Counted from the first letter of the stretch, positions 1 through 59,816 are shown. The stretch: DNA of 64,000 bases from Kitasatospora mediocidica KCTC 9733 (GCF_000744225.1 NZ_JQLN01000004.1:1054001-1118000); one strand, 5' to 3'. The notes: a model not told the origin generated them from the sequence alone. Translations and numbers: made by a program.

Positions 1-16998
<16,998 letters not shown>

Positions 16999-17022
16999 CA
17001 TGTACTCCGAGCTTGGGCTGCG

Positions 17023-27237
<10,215 letters not shown>

Positions 27238-27284
27238 TGAAACGTCATCCCCTGGAGCGAGTCGGAAGGTGTGCGGTCATCACG

Positions 27285-51458
<24,174 letters not shown>

Positions 51459-51499
51459 CGCGCCCCAATATCCCCGCAGACATCAACCAGACCAATCGG

Positions 51500-51560
51500 C
51501 AGCCTGGCATACGGGAAGGGGCTCGGGGAACCCCTTCAAACCCCCTACGGACCCCTAGCG
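51500..51560 (-). promoter_or_regulatory. Putative PKS operon promoter with G-tract boxes
   Basis: Reading leftward, three G-tract boxes follow at 10-11 bp spacing: CTAGGGGT (51558-51551), TAGGGGGT (51547-51540) and AAGGGGTTCCCC (51536-51525). A -10-like CAGGCT (51506-51501) follows 19 bp after TTCCC. The ligase promoter has the same order of elements. Direct repeats next to the -35 region are typical of pathway activators; which family binds here cannot be told. Confidence 0.5.
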
Positions 51561-51657
51561 TTCCTCGGTGTCCGGGCACTGCGGCGCGACTCGGAATATC
51601 CGTGCGCAATTCACCAGAATGCCCGAGGATTCCGGTGCGGGCAAGGAGTTCCGGGAA

Positions 51658-53259
51658 TTACCTCACCGACACCCCCGCAGCCCCCTCGACCCGCTCGACG
51701 AACGGCGCGAGCAGCCCGGGCACCGCCTCCTCGGCGAGGAGCAGTCCAGCCCCCACCGGCAGGTCGCGCACCTGGTAGATCCCCTCACCGGCGGCGGTGG
51801 TGGCGCCGAGGGTGAGCAGTCCGGCCCGGCGCTGGAAGACCGACCGCGAGACCCGCCAGCCGATGATCCCGTCCCGCTGCAGCGCGACGGTGCGGCGCGC
51901 GAAGGTGCCGGAGCGGGCCACCAGGTAGCGCCCGCGAACGGCGTGCCCGAGCGCGCGGTAGGCGTCCCGGGCGAGTGCCACCGCGACCGGCAGCAGCACC
52001 ACGGCGGTGACCCCGGCGGTGACCAGGAGCGCCGGGCCGAGCCACAGCCCCAGGCCCAGCGGGACGGCGGCGATCAGCAGCACCGCCGTCAGCGCGCGAT
52101 TCGTCCGGCGCCGCAGGGCGACGCGCGGATGCGCGGTGAGCCCGTCCCCGGCCATCAGTCCCGCACCCGTAGCCGTGGCCGACCCCGACCGCGCGCCCGG
52201 GTCCTGCGCCAACACCTCGGCGGCCACCCGCAGCGCCTGCGCGCGCGGCGCCGGCGGTGTCAGGGCGCGGCGCCTGCGGTTGTCCTCCCGGTCGCCCAGG
52301 CCGCTCGCGATCGCGTTGGTCCGGGCCCCGCCGGCCCAGCGCAGCGGGATCGCCTCGACCAACTCCACGCCGCGCAGCCGCCGTTCCTCGATGCTGACCG
52401 AACGGGTGACCAGCAGGCCGCGCCGGACCAGGAGCATCCCGCCGTCCTCGCGCCGCAGTTGGTAGCCCGACCAGTTCTCGATGTAGACGGCGGTGGCGCC
52501 GACGGTGCCGAACACCACGACGATCAGCAGGGCGACCAGGATCCCGAACCAGAGCGGAACCGAGCCGAAGCGGGCCTCGACGTCCTTGACCACGCCGAGT
52601 TTCAGCGGATCGACGTGCATCTCGTGCAGCGTCCGGTAGACGCTGCCGGCGACCAGGAAGACGCCGCCGACGCCCCAGACGGTCAGCGGGCCGTAGCGCA
52701 GCCAGGACCAGTCCAGCTCGCAGATCGGGCCGTCCTGGTCGGCGGGCAGCTGCCGCCCCCGGGCGGCGTCGCGGGCCGCGACGAGCCGGCGGCGCAGCTC
52801 GGCGGCGTCCGCGGTGGCGATGCCCTCCAGCTCCAGCCGACGGCCGGCGGTGGAGCCCTGGTCGCCGGTGCCGATCCGCACGGTGGTCAGGCCGAAGAGC
52901 CGGTGCACGGGGTTGGCCGTCAGGTCCACGCTGCGGATCCGCTCGATCGGCGCGGAGCGGTGGCTGCGGAAGAACAGCCCGGAGCGCATCTCGATGCGCT
53001 CGTCGGTGACCCGGTAGCGGGTGGTGAACAGCCGCATCAGGCTGATCCCGCAGACGACCAGGAAGGTGCTGAACAGCGATCCGAGGGTGATCAGGATCTG
53101 CAGGTTGGCCCGGCCGCCGTTGGCCGCCAGGGCGGCGGCGAGGGTGGCCACCGGCGCGGCCAGGATGGCCAGGTTGACCAGTACCAGCCGTCCGCTCAGC
53201 CGCCCCCACGCGGGGCCGGTGTCCTGGGCCGCCTGCCGGGCGTCGGTCCCGGCGCTCAT
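51658..53259 (-). CDS. PH-domain membrane protein, YdbT-like
   Basis: Protein of 533 aa with several hydrophobic segments (about residues 28-45, 55-75, 185-205, 240-260 and a pair near 380-425). Between them are repeated bacterial PH-like (bPH2/DUF304) segments, recognisable by YRVTDERIEMRSGLFFR, ERIRSVDL and RRGLLVTRSVSIEERRLRGVEL. Members of this family occur as adjacent YdbS/YdbT pairs of unknown function; in Bacillus the pair is linked to resistance to secreted antimicrobials. The start ATG overlaps the stop of the upstream partner by 4 nt (ATGA). It ends about 200 nt before the PKS start. No role in polyketide assembly is evident. Confidence 0.85.
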   Translation of the reverse strand: MSAGTDARQAAQDTGPAWGRLSGRLVLVNLAILAAPVATLAAALAANGGRANLQILITLGSLFSTFLVVCGISLMRLFTTRYRVTDERIEMRSGLFFRSHRSAPIERIRSVDLTANPVHRLFGLTTVRIGTGDQGSTAGRRLELEGIATADAAELRRRLVAARDAARGRQLPADQDGPICELDWSWLRYGPLTVWGVGGVFLVAGSVYRTLHEMHVDPLKLGVVKDVEARFGSVPLWFGILVALLIVVVFGTVGATAVYIENWSGYQLRREDGGMLLVRRGLLVTRSVSIEERRLRGVELVEAIPLRWAGGARTNAIASGLGDREDNRRRRALTPPAPRAQALRVAAEVLAQDPGARSGSATATGAGLMAGDGLTAHPRVALRRRTNRALTAVLLIAAVPLGLGLWLGPALLVTAGVTAVVLLPVAVALARDAYRALGHAVRGRYLVARSGTFARRTVALQRDGIIGWRVSRSVFQRRAGLLTLGATTAAGEGIYQVRDLPVGAGLLLAEEAVPGLLAPFVERVEGAAGVSVR

Positions 53260-53768
53260 GTGGCGTCCTGCTCGGCGCCCTGCGGGGCGGCCTGGGCGGA
53301 CCGGGTCAGCCGCTCCACCAGGTCACCGGCGACCTGGTGGTCCAGGCCCTTGATCTTCACCGCGCCCGAGGCGGAGGCGGTGGTCACGGTCACCCCGGAG
53401 AGCCCGAAGAGCTGCTGGAGCGGCCCGCGCAGGGTGTCGACGGTCTGCACCCGCGACAGCGGGACCACCCGCCAGTGCTGCCAGAGCCAGCCGGACGCGG
53501 CGTACACGGCGTCGTCGGTGGTCTCCCAGCGGTGCACCCGGTAGCGCCAGACCGGCATCACGCCCATGTACAGCAGGCCGGGCAGCAGGGCGATCAGGGT
53601 GGCCCAGCCGAAGAACGTACGGGTGGGCGCGATGGTGAGGCAGAGGATCCCGAAGGTGATCGGGAGTGGCAGGGCGAACAGCGAGGCCTGCAGCGTCCAC
53701 CAGCCGATGGCCCGGGGCTCGACGCGGTGGCGGGGCGGCCGCAGCCGCACGACGTGATTGTTTTCCAC
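53256..53768 (-). CDS. PH-domain membrane protein, YdbS-like
   Basis: Protein of 170 aa with two N-terminal membrane segments (WWTLQASLFALPLPITFGIL and the following LIALLPGLLYMGV) and one bPH2 domain (YRVHRWETTDDAVY, VPLSRVQTVDTLRGPLQQLFG). It is the short partner of the YdbT-like protein and translationally coupled to it. The start is taken as GTG at 53768 because AAGGGC lies about 5 nt upstream. An ATG at 53792 is in frame but lacks a good ribosome site. It lies 49 nt after the membrane-protein gene, probably in the same transcript. Confidence 0.82.
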   Translation of the reverse strand: MENNHVVRLRPPRHRVEPRAIGWWTLQASLFALPLPITFGILCLTIAPTRTFFGWATLIALLPGLLYMGVMPVWRYRVHRWETTDDAVYAASGWLWQHWRVVPLSRVQTVDTLRGPLQQLFGLSGVTVTTASASGAVKIKGLDHQVAGDLVERLTRSAQAAPQGAEQDAT

Positions 53769-53817
53769 TGTTTGCCCTTGCTCTCGCACCATGGTCAGGA
53801 ATTGACGGGTCGCAGCC

Positions 53818-54372
53818 TCAGCGCGTAGCGCCCGCGCCCGCGCCCGCACCGACCTCGGCGGCCGCGGGCCGCTCGGCGCGCAGCCGGCGCATCTTGGCCA
53901 GCAGGACGGCCGTACGGGTCAGCACCATGGCCAGCGACATGAAGACGAAGGTGTTGGCGTAGCTGGCGCTGCCGCTGATCTTGTAGTCGATCGAGAAGCG
54001 CACCAGGTCGGCGGTGAACCAGTGGTCCGCGCCGTACGCGAAGCTCACCCGCCCGGCGGAGAGCACGATCCACACCAGCGCGTAGCCGATGCCGCCGACC
54101 GTGCTGAAGCCACCGTCCTCGTCCCGGAAGGCGGGCAGCAGCGCGCCGGCGACCAGGCCGCAGATCACGCCCACACCCACACCCACGAGCTGGAGCGACA
54201 GGTCGTTCCCCTGGTGCGGGAAGGAGTGCACGAAGATCGCGATGATCACCGCGACCGCGATCACCGAGCGCAGCATCCGCATCGTGGTGATCTTGCGGCG
54301 ACCGATGTCCGTCGCCAGGATGACGATCAGAATCGTGCCGCTCGCGATGAGCGCGGAGACGAACTGGCTCAC
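53818..54372 (-). CDS. Integral membrane protein, unknown function
   Basis: Protein of 184 aa with about five hydrophobic segments: [62 protein letters not shown] and FVFMSLAMVLTRTAVLLA. A basic, Ala-rich tail follows. Not confidently recognised; the spacing of segments recalls CcdC-like/DUF1453 membrane proteins. Start GTG at 54372, with AGGGG about 9 nt upstream, is preferred over longer forms. It is divergent from a histidine kinase, a common arrangement for a sensor accessory or regulatory target, but nothing in the sequence proves the link. Confidence 0.75.
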   Translation of the reverse strand: MSQFVSALIASGTILIVILATDIGRRKITTMRMLRSVIAVAVIIAIFVHSFPHQGNDLSLQLVGVGVGVICGLVAGALLPAFRDEDGGFSTVGGIGYALVWIVLSAGRVSFAYGADHWFTADLVRFSIDYKISGSASYANTFVFMSLAMVLTRTAVLLAKMRRLRAERPAAAEVGAGAGAGATR

Positions 54373-54432
54373 GGACAACCACCCCTGGTGTTGACGATGT
54401 CTCCGGAACACTGCACGGCCCGGCTGTTGTCC

Positions 54433-54501
54433 ACGCTAGGCCGCCGCGCACCCCCGCCGGGACGACCGACCGGTGGGTTCCGCTGTCCACCGACCGGTGG
54501 A
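54433..54501. promoter_or_regulatory. Divergent control region with CCACCG-N2-CGGTGG palindrome
   Basis: Between the membrane protein and the histidine kinase. TCCACCGACCGGTGGA (54486-54501) is a 7-bp-arm inverted repeat, and a second GACCGGTGG lies 24 bp to the left (54468-54476). A TAGCGT -10-like hexamer faces the membrane gene (54438-54433, minus). The palindrome sits 21 bp before the kinase start, a plausible site for autoregulation by the response regulator (inference). Confidence 0.45.
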
Positions 54502-54522
54502 CACCGTGGTAGGACTGGTGTC

Positions 54523-55770
54523 GTGCTCAGTGACACCCAGCAGGACCCGCATCAGGCCGGCGCCTACTACGGACCCGAGTCGGGCAACCGCTGGTTCGGG
54601 CTCTGGGACGGCTTCTTCGCGGTCTCCTACCTCGTCACCGCCGTCGTGCTGTTCACCGCCGACGACCAACAGCTGCACCACGCCGTCGCGATCGGCGCGC
54701 TGACGCTGATGGTGCCCTGGTACGCGGCGCTGGGCCGGCCGCTGATGATCAACGACACCGAGTCCGGGCCGAAGGGCCTGGTCTTCGCCGGCGTCCTGCT
54801 GCTGCTGTTCGCGGTGATCACCGCGTGCAACCTGGCGGGGTCCTTCGCGATGTTCGCCGTGGGCCCGATGCTGATCATGAGTCTGCCGATGGCGTCGGCC
54901 GTCGTGCTGGTGCTGGCGGCCAACCTCTGGCCGGTGCTGGTGGTCTGGGTGTACGGCGACGACCTCGGCGTGGACGTGCTCTCGGTGCTGCCGGTCGCGT
55001 TGCTGAGCATCGCGCTGTCGCTGCTGCTGGGGCTCTGGATCACCCGGGTGGTGCGGCAGAGCAAGGAGCGCGGCGGACTCGTCGAGGACCTGCGGCGCAG
55101 CCGGGAGCGGGTGGCCCGGCTCTCCCACGAGGCCGGCATCTCCGCCGAGCGTGAGCGGCTGGCCCGGGAGATCCACGACACCCTGGCCCAGGGCCTGACC
55201 AGCATCATCGGCCTGGTGCAGGCGGCCGAGTCGGAGCTGGACCACGCCCCGCAACTGGCCCACACCCACCTGGCGCTGGCCGGGCGGGTGGCCAAGGACT
55301 CGCTGGCCGAGGCGCGCGACTTCGTCGCCGCGCTGACCCCGCCCACGTTGCGCGGCAGTTCCCTGGTGCAGGCGGTGCGCCGGCAGGCCGACGGGCTGGT
55401 GGCCGAGACCGGCCTGGACGTCCGCTGCACGGTGGAGGGCACGGAACGGGAACTGCCGATGACCGCCAGCGTCGTACTGCTGCGCTCGGTGCAGGAGGCG
55501 ATGGCCAACGTCCGCAAGCACGCCGCCCGGGCCCGCACGGTGGACGTGGTGGTGGCCTACCAGGACGACGCCGTACGTCTGCTGGTCCGCGACGACGGCC
55601 CGGGGTTCACGCCGGACGGCCGCCAACAGGGCTACGGGCTGCGCGGGATGCAGGCCCGGGCCGAGGAGATCAGCGGCACGGCGACCGTGCGCAGCCGCCC
55701 GGGCAAGGGCACCACGATCGAGGTGACGGTGCCGCTGGGCCCGTCGGACGCGGAGGCAGTCGATGAGTGA
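54523..55770 (+). CDS. Two-component sensor histidine kinase, NarL/HisKA_3 family
   Basis: Protein of 415 aa. Residues about 30-45, 52-70, 86-105, 108-136 and 152-173 are hydrophobic and form a compact membrane sensor without a large extracellular domain. The dimerization/phosphoacceptor motif RLAREIHDTLAQGL places the phospho-His at about residue 218. The C-terminal ATPase domain shows an N-box (SVQEAMANVRKHA), DDGPGF and GYGLRGM. Start is GTG at 54523, with AGGA 8 nt upstream. The stop overlaps the response regulator gene by 8 nt, so the pair is coupled. The signal is unknown. Confidence 0.93.
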   Translation: MLSDTQQDPHQAGAYYGPESGNRWFGLWDGFFAVSYLVTAVVLFTADDQQLHHAVAIGALTLMVPWYAALGRPLMINDTESGPKGLVFAGVLLLLFAVITACNLAGSFAMFAVGPMLIMSLPMASAVVLVLAANLWPVLVVWVYGDDLGVDVLSVLPVALLSIALSLLLGLWITRVVRQSKERGGLVEDLRRSRERVARLSHEAGISAERERLAREIHDTLAQGLTSIIGLVQAAESELDHAPQLAHTHLALAGRVAKDSLAEARDFVAALTPPTLRGSSLVQAVRRQADGLVAETGLDVRCTVEGTERELPMTASVVLLRSVQEAMANVRKHAARARTVDVVVAYQDDAVRLLVRDDGPGFTPDGRQQGYGLRGMQARAEEISGTATVRSRPGKGTTIEVTVPLGPSDAEAVDE

Positions 55771-56431
55771 CGAGGCTCGTACGGAGGACGACCGCGGCGA
55801 GCCCGCGGGCCGGCCGATCGGGGTCCTGCTGGCCGACGACCACCCGGTGGTCCGGGCGGGTCTGAGCGCCATGCTGGAGTCGGCCGACGGCATCAGCGTC
55901 GTCGGGCAGGCGGGTTCGGGCGAGGAGGCGGTCGCCCAGGCCGTCGCGCTGCGGCCGGACATCGTCCTGCTGGACCTGCGGATGGGCGCGATGGACGGCG
56001 TGGCCGCCACCGGGCAGATCCTGCGCCAGTCGCCGGGCAGCCGGGTGGTCATCGTGACCACGTACGAGGACGACGCGGACATCCTGCGCGCGGTGGAGGC
56101 GGGCGCGTCGGGCTACCTGCTGAAGGGCAGTTCGCGCCAGGAGCTGATCGACGCGGTCCAGACGGCGGCCCGGGGCGAAACCGTGCTGACGCCGTCGCTG
56201 GCCGGCAAGCTGTTCCGGGCCCGGGGCGTGAGTCCGGTCGCGCTGTCGGGGCGGGAGTGCGAGGTACTGCGGCTGGTCAGCCAGGGCAAGACCAACGCCG
56301 ACATCGGCGTCGAACTGTTCATCGGCGAGGCGACGGTGAAGACCCATCTGCTGCGCGCGTTCCGCAAGCTCGGGGTGTCCGACCGGACGGCCGCGGTGAT
56401 GACGGCGCTGGAGCGCGGCCTGCTCTCCTGA
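55763..56431 (+). CDS. Response regulator, NarL/LuxR family
   Basis: Protein of 222 aa. Receiver domain about 19-135 with the acidic pair Asp25-Asp26, phospho-acceptor Asp71 (LLDLRM) and Lys121 (GYLLKG). LuxR-type helix-turn-helix about 158-220 (LSGRECEVLRLVSQGKTNAD, then EATVKTHLLRAFRKLG). Partner of the upstream kinase. It could regulate its own region through the palindrome at 54486, or the flanking pathway genes; neither is shown. A hairpin follows the stop. Confidence 0.94.
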   Translation: MSDEARTEDDRGEPAGRPIGVLLADDHPVVRAGLSAMLESADGISVVGQAGSGEEAVAQAVALRPDIVLLDLRMGAMDGVAATGQILRQSPGSRVVIVTTYEDDADILRAVEAGASGYLLKGSSRQELIDAVQTAARGETVLTPSLAGKLFRARGVSPVALSGRECEVLRLVSQGKTNADIGVELFIGEATVKTHLLRAFRKLGVSDRTAAVMTALERGLLS

Positions 56432-56455
56432 CCCACCGCCCGGGCCCGGGCAGCA

Positions 56456-56488
56456 CTTCGCCCCGCCGCAGCGCACGACGGGGCGAAG
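56456..56488. terminator. Bidirectional hairpin between convergent genes
   Basis: Perfect 10-bp arms CTTCGCCCCG and CGGGGCGAAG with a 13-nt loop, in the 81-nt gap between the response regulator (plus) and the thioesterase (minus). No long T-run, as usual in high-GC actinomycetes. Serves both directions. Confidence 0.75.
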
Positions 56489-56512
56489 CCACCGGACGAC
56501 TCTCCACCGCCG

Positions 56513-57259
56513 CTACAGCGCGGCGGAGACGATCTTGAGCACCTGCGGCTGGTGGTTGGCCAGGAAGAAGTGCCCGCCCGAGAAGGTGTGCAGCTCGAAG
56601 GCACCGGTGGTGTGCCCGCGCCACGCCTCGGCCTCCTCCGCGCTGGTGCGCGGGTCGTCCGCGCCGGTCAGCACGGTGATCGGCGCGCGCACGGTGGCGC
56701 CGGGCTCGCCGCGGTAGGTCTCGGCGGCCGTGTAGTCGCTGCGGATCGCGGGCATCACCATACGCAGGATCTCCTCGTCGCCGAGGACCCGCGCGTCGGT
56801 GCCGCTGAGGATCTTCATCTCGGCCACGATGCCGTCGTCGTCGCGCAGGTGGACGTTCTCGTCACGGTGCCGGGAGGGCGCCCGGCGGCCCGAGGCGAAG
56901 AGCGCGACCGGGGTGAACTCCGGGTCGTCGCGCTCCAGACGGCGCGCCACCTCGAAGGCGAGGGTGGCGCCCAGGCTGTGCCCGAAGAGCGCGACCGGCA
57001 GGTCGAGCCACGGCTTCAGCTCGGCGGCGATGGCGTCCGCGTACTCCTCGACGCTCTCGATCCGCGGGTCCAACCGCCGCTCCTGGCGCCCCGGGTACTG
57101 CAGGGAGACGACGTCGACGGCCGGGGAGAGCGCCTGCGACATCGGGAAGTAGAACGGTGCCGAGCCGCCCGCGTGCGGCAGGCAGACCAGGCGGACCCTG
57201 CTCTGCGGTGCCGGGTGGAACCGGCGCACCCAACGGCTGTTCTCTCGCTGCTCACCCAT
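56513..57259 (-). CDS. Type II (editing) thioesterase
   Basis: Alpha/beta hydrolase of 248 aa, the usual length for TEII. It has LPHAGGSAPFYF near the N-terminus, nucleophile Ser95 in GHSLG, an Asp at 201/202 (TGADD) and His230 (SGGHFF). Such enzymes clear stalled or wrongly primed acyl groups from PKS carrier proteins; some also help starter selection. It is cytoplasmic and divergent from the ligase/amidase pair. ATG at 57259 is chosen because the protein aligns with the family from there; no strong ribosome site is seen. A 13-codon open frame (57293-57252) overlaps the start and could couple translation. Confidence 0.93.
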   Translation of the reverse strand: MGEQRENSRWVRRFHPAPQSRVRLVCLPHAGGSAPFYFPMSQALSPAVDVVSLQYPGRQERRLDPRIESVEEYADAIAAELKPWLDLPVALFGHSLGATLAFEVARRLERDDPEFTPVALFASGRRAPSRHRDENVHLRDDDGIVAEMKILSGTDARVLGDEEILRMVMPAIRSDYTAAETYRGEPGATVRAPITVLTGADDPRTSAEEAEAWRGHTTGAFELHTFSGGHFFLANHQPQVLKIVSAAL

Positions 57260-57299
57260 AGTCGCGCACGGTCTTTCCCTCGAATTCGGACATGAGCCA

Positions 57300-57334
57300 T
57301 GTCTAACACGGCAGTTGAACGAAGGGGTACCCCT
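57300..57334 (-). promoter_or_regulatory. Putative thioesterase promoter with AGGGGTACCCCT palindrome
   Basis: Perfect 12-bp palindrome AGGGGTACCCCT (57323-57334), followed leftward at 17 bp by a -10-like TAGACA (57305-57300). The AGGGGT half-site matches the G-tract boxes of the PKS and ligase promoters, so one regulator may control all three (inference). Confidence 0.45.
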
Positions 57335-57410
57335 ATCGGCCCGGCCCGGCCGACCCGGCCCGCCCAACACCGGCGCAGCGCGCGGCGACCGGTGCAGGAC
57401 CGGATGCAAG

Positions 57411-57467
57411 ACAGGGGGCCTAGGGGGCGGGTTAAGGGTTCCCGGCCCGGGCAGCGCTGCCTAGCGT
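57411..57467 (+). promoter_or_regulatory. Putative ligase promoter with G-tract boxes
   Basis: CAGGGGGC (57412-57419), TAGGGGGC (57421-57428) and TTAAGGGTTCCC (57432-57443), then 18 bp to a -10-like TAGCGT (57462-57467). The order and the closing AAGGG-TTCCC match the PKS promoter at 51500-51560. The transcription start would be about 57474, leaving a leader of about 42 nt. Confidence 0.5.
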
Positions 57468-57515
57468 CCTCTCCAGGTGCCCCCGCCGGAGCCGTCCGGC
57501 ACGAGGAAGGAAACC

Positions 57516-58943
57516 GTGCCTCCGATGACCGCGAAGATCTTTGCCACCGACTCGGTACGGACTCTCGCCGAATTCGAACAGGACGCGCTGCGCATCGCCG
57601 ACGTACTGCGCGAGCACGGCGTCGGACCCGGCCAGCGTGTGATGCTCAAGGCCGGCAACTCCGCCGCCTGGCTCGGCACCCTGTTCGGCCTGATGCACGT
57701 GGGCGCCTCGATCGTCCTGGTCGACCAGCAGGAGCACGTCGAGGAGACCCGCCGGATCGCCCTGCGCACCGGCGTCAAGGCCGTCTTCGTCGACGACGAC
57801 GCGCCGGTGGACGACGACCTGGACCCCATCCACCTGTACGAGCTGCTGGTCGCCGCGGCCGGGCGCGTCGTCGAGGACGAGCGCCTGTCCTTCGAGACCT
57901 GGGGCGCGCTCACCGACGGCCTGATCATGTGGACCTCCGGCTCGACCGGCGCGCCCAAGGGCGTCGTGAAGTCGGGCGACAAGTTCCTGCGCAACCTGGA
58001 GCGCAACGCCGCCCAGGTCGGCCACCGGGCGGACGACGTCCTGCTGCCGCTGCTGCCGTTCTCCCACCAGTACGGCCTGTCCATGGTGCTGATCGCCTGG
58101 CTGAGCCGGTGCTCGCTGGTGGTCGCCCCCTACCGCCGGCTCGACCGGGCGCTGCGGATGGCCGGCGAGACCGGCAGCACCGTGATCGACGCGACCCCGG
58201 CGAGCTACCGCAGCATGCTCAACCTGGTCACCCGCAAGCCCGACCTGCGCGCGCACCTGGAGCAGGTCCGGATGTTCTGCGTCGGGGCAGCGCCGCTGGA
58301 CGGGCCGCTGGTCGAGCGCTACGTCGAGGAGTTCGGCCTCCCGCTGCTGGACAGCTACGGCAGCACCGAACTGGGCAACATCGCCTTCGCCACCCTGGAG
58401 AACCCGGTCTCCTGCGGACGGGCCATGGACGGCATCCGGCTGCGGATCGTCGACGACGAGGGCCGCACGGTGGCGGCCGGCGAGCCGGGCGAGATCGAGG
58501 TCCACACCCCGGACGCCATGGAGGGCCACCTCGGCGAGGACGGCGCCCTGCAGCCCGCCCCCACCGGCTGGCAGCAGACCGGCGACCTCGGGCATCTGGA
58601 CGCCGACGGCAACCTGTTCGTGCTGGGCCGCAAGTTCGCCGTCCACCGGATGGGCTACACGCTCTACCCGGAGCTGATCGAGCGCAAGGCGGCCGCATCC
58701 GGCTGCTCGACCAGGGTGGTGGCGCTGCCGGACGAGCGGCGCGGCGCGCAGCTGGTCTTCTTCGTGGAGGACGAGCAGGGCCGCGAGGCGGGCTACTGGC
58801 GCGAGGTGCTGAACGACCTGCTGCCGGCCTACGAGCGACCCAACCAGGTCACCGTACTGGACAGTTTCCCGCTGAACCGCAACGGTAAGCCCGACAAGCG
58901 GAAGCTGGAGCAGCTGGCCCGACCGGAGGAGAACAACCAGTGA
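57516..58943 (+). CDS. Acyl-CoA/ACP ligase (AMP-forming), starter activation
   Basis: ANL-superfamily enzyme of 475 aa. The phosphate-binding motif TSGSTGAPKG lies at about 140-149; also present are YGSTELGN, TGDLGHLDADGNLFVLGRK and the C-terminal LNRNGKPDKRKL with the catalytic Lys. It adenylates a carboxylic acid and transfers it to CoA or to a carrier protein. Together with the downstream amidase it fits 4-guanidinobutyrate or 4-aminobutyrate activation for the loading ACP. The substrate is inferred from context; aryl or other acids cannot be excluded. Start is GTG at 57516, 5 nt after AGGAAGG; an ATG at 57525 is the alternative. The stop overlaps the next start (GTGA). Confidence 0.88.
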   Translation: MPPMTAKIFATDSVRTLAEFEQDALRIADVLREHGVGPGQRVMLKAGNSAAWLGTLFGLMHVGASIVLVDQQEHVEETRRIALRTGVKAVFVDDDAPVDDDLDPIHLYELLVAAAGRVVEDERLSFETWGALTDGLIMWTSGSTGAPKGVVKSGDKFLRNLERNAAQVGHRADDVLLPLLPFSHQYGLSMVLIAWLSRCSLVVAPYRRLDRALRMAGETGSTVIDATPASYRSMLNLVTRKPDLRAHLEQVRMFCVGAAPLDGPLVERYVEEFGLPLLDSYGSTELGNIAFATLENPVSCGRAMDGIRLRIVDDEGRTVAAGEPGEIEVHTPDAMEGHLGEDGALQPAPTGWQQTGDLGHLDADGNLFVLGRKFAVHRMGYTLYPELIERKAAASGCSTRVVALPDERRGAQLVFFVEDEQGREAGYWREVLNDLLPAYERPNQVTVLDSFPLNRNGKPDKRKLEQLARPEENNQ

Positions 58944-59725
58944 GGATCGCCTGCTGGCAGGCCGCGTGCGAGGCACCGGGCCTCCCGCGCTTCCTGGAGC
59001 GCCTGCGGGCCGTGGCGCGCCGGGCGGCCGACGCGGGCGCGGAGCTGCTGATCACCCCCGAGATGTCGGTGGGCGGCTACCCGCTGCGCCCCGCCACCCT
59101 GGCGGAGGCCGCCGGACCACTGGACGGACCGCAGTGCGAGGCGGTCTCCGCCATCGCCCGGGAGTTCGGGATCGCGCTGGTGCACGGCTGGCCGGAGTCC
59201 GACGGCCCGGACGTGTACAACTCGGCCCGGCTGGTCGACCCGCACGGCACCACGCTGGCCTCCTACCGCAAGGCGCACCTCTTCGGCGACGTGGACCGCA
59301 CCTGGTTCGCCCCCGGCGCCGACGGCGTCGTCCAGGCGTCCCTGGGCGGCCTGACGGTGGGTCTGCTGATCTGCTACGACGTGGAGTTCCCGGAGGCCGT
59401 ACGGGCCCACGCGCTGGCCGGGACCGACCTGCTGGTCGTCCCGACCGCGCTGATGCAGCCGTGGGAGTTCATCCCGCGCACGATCGTCCCGGCCCGCGCC
59501 TTCGAGAGCCAGCTCTTCATCGCCTACACCAACTGGATCGGCGAACGCCACGGCCTGCGCTTCTCCGGCCTCACCACCGTCGCCGCCCCCGACGGCACCC
59601 GCACGGTCCTGGAAGCCCCCCGCGAAGACCTCCTCATCACCGAGGTCGACCCCGCAGTCATCACCGCCGCCCGCAAAGCCACCCCCTACCTGACCGACCG
59701 CCGCCCCGACCTCTACACCCCCTGA
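58940..59725 (+). CDS. Carbon-nitrogen hydrolase (nitrilase superfamily amidase)
   Basis: Protein of 261 aa with the Glu-Lys-Cys triad of the superfamily: Glu41 (LITPEMS), Lys111 (YRKAHLFG) and Cys145 (GLLICYDVEFPE). It hydrolyses an amide, nitrile or carbamoyl bond in the cytoplasm. In guanidino- and amino-polyol pathways a member of this family converts 4-guanidinobutyramide, made by an arginine monooxygenase, to the acid used by the ligase. Position directly after the ligase with a 4-nt overlap supports that role. The exact substrate is inferred. Confidence 0.88.
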   Translation: MRIACWQAACEAPGLPRFLERLRAVARRAADAGAELLITPEMSVGGYPLRPATLAEAAGPLDGPQCEAVSAIAREFGIALVHGWPESDGPDVYNSARLVDPHGTTLASYRKAHLFGDVDRTWFAPGADGVVQASLGGLTVGLLICYDVEFPEAVRAHALAGTDLLVVPTALMQPWEFIPRTIVPARAFESQLFIAYTNWIGERHGLRFSGLTTVAAPDGTRTVLEAPREDLLITEVDPAVITAARKATPYLTDRRPDLYTP

Positions 59726-59816
59726 CGGCAGCGGGATTCCCTGCTACCTGATGCCCGCTCACCTGGCCTTCTCCCGTGGAGTGCGCGGACGATCCAGTGG
59801 TGGGAGTGGACGTTCG

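Noticed and set aside
54436-56082. Minus-strand 548-codon frame over the two-component genes
   Set aside because: Low-complexity antisense reading; the plus strand encodes clear kinase and regulator motifs.
57432-58976. Minus-strand 514-codon frame over the ligase
   Set aside because: Antisense shadow of the AMP-forming ligase.
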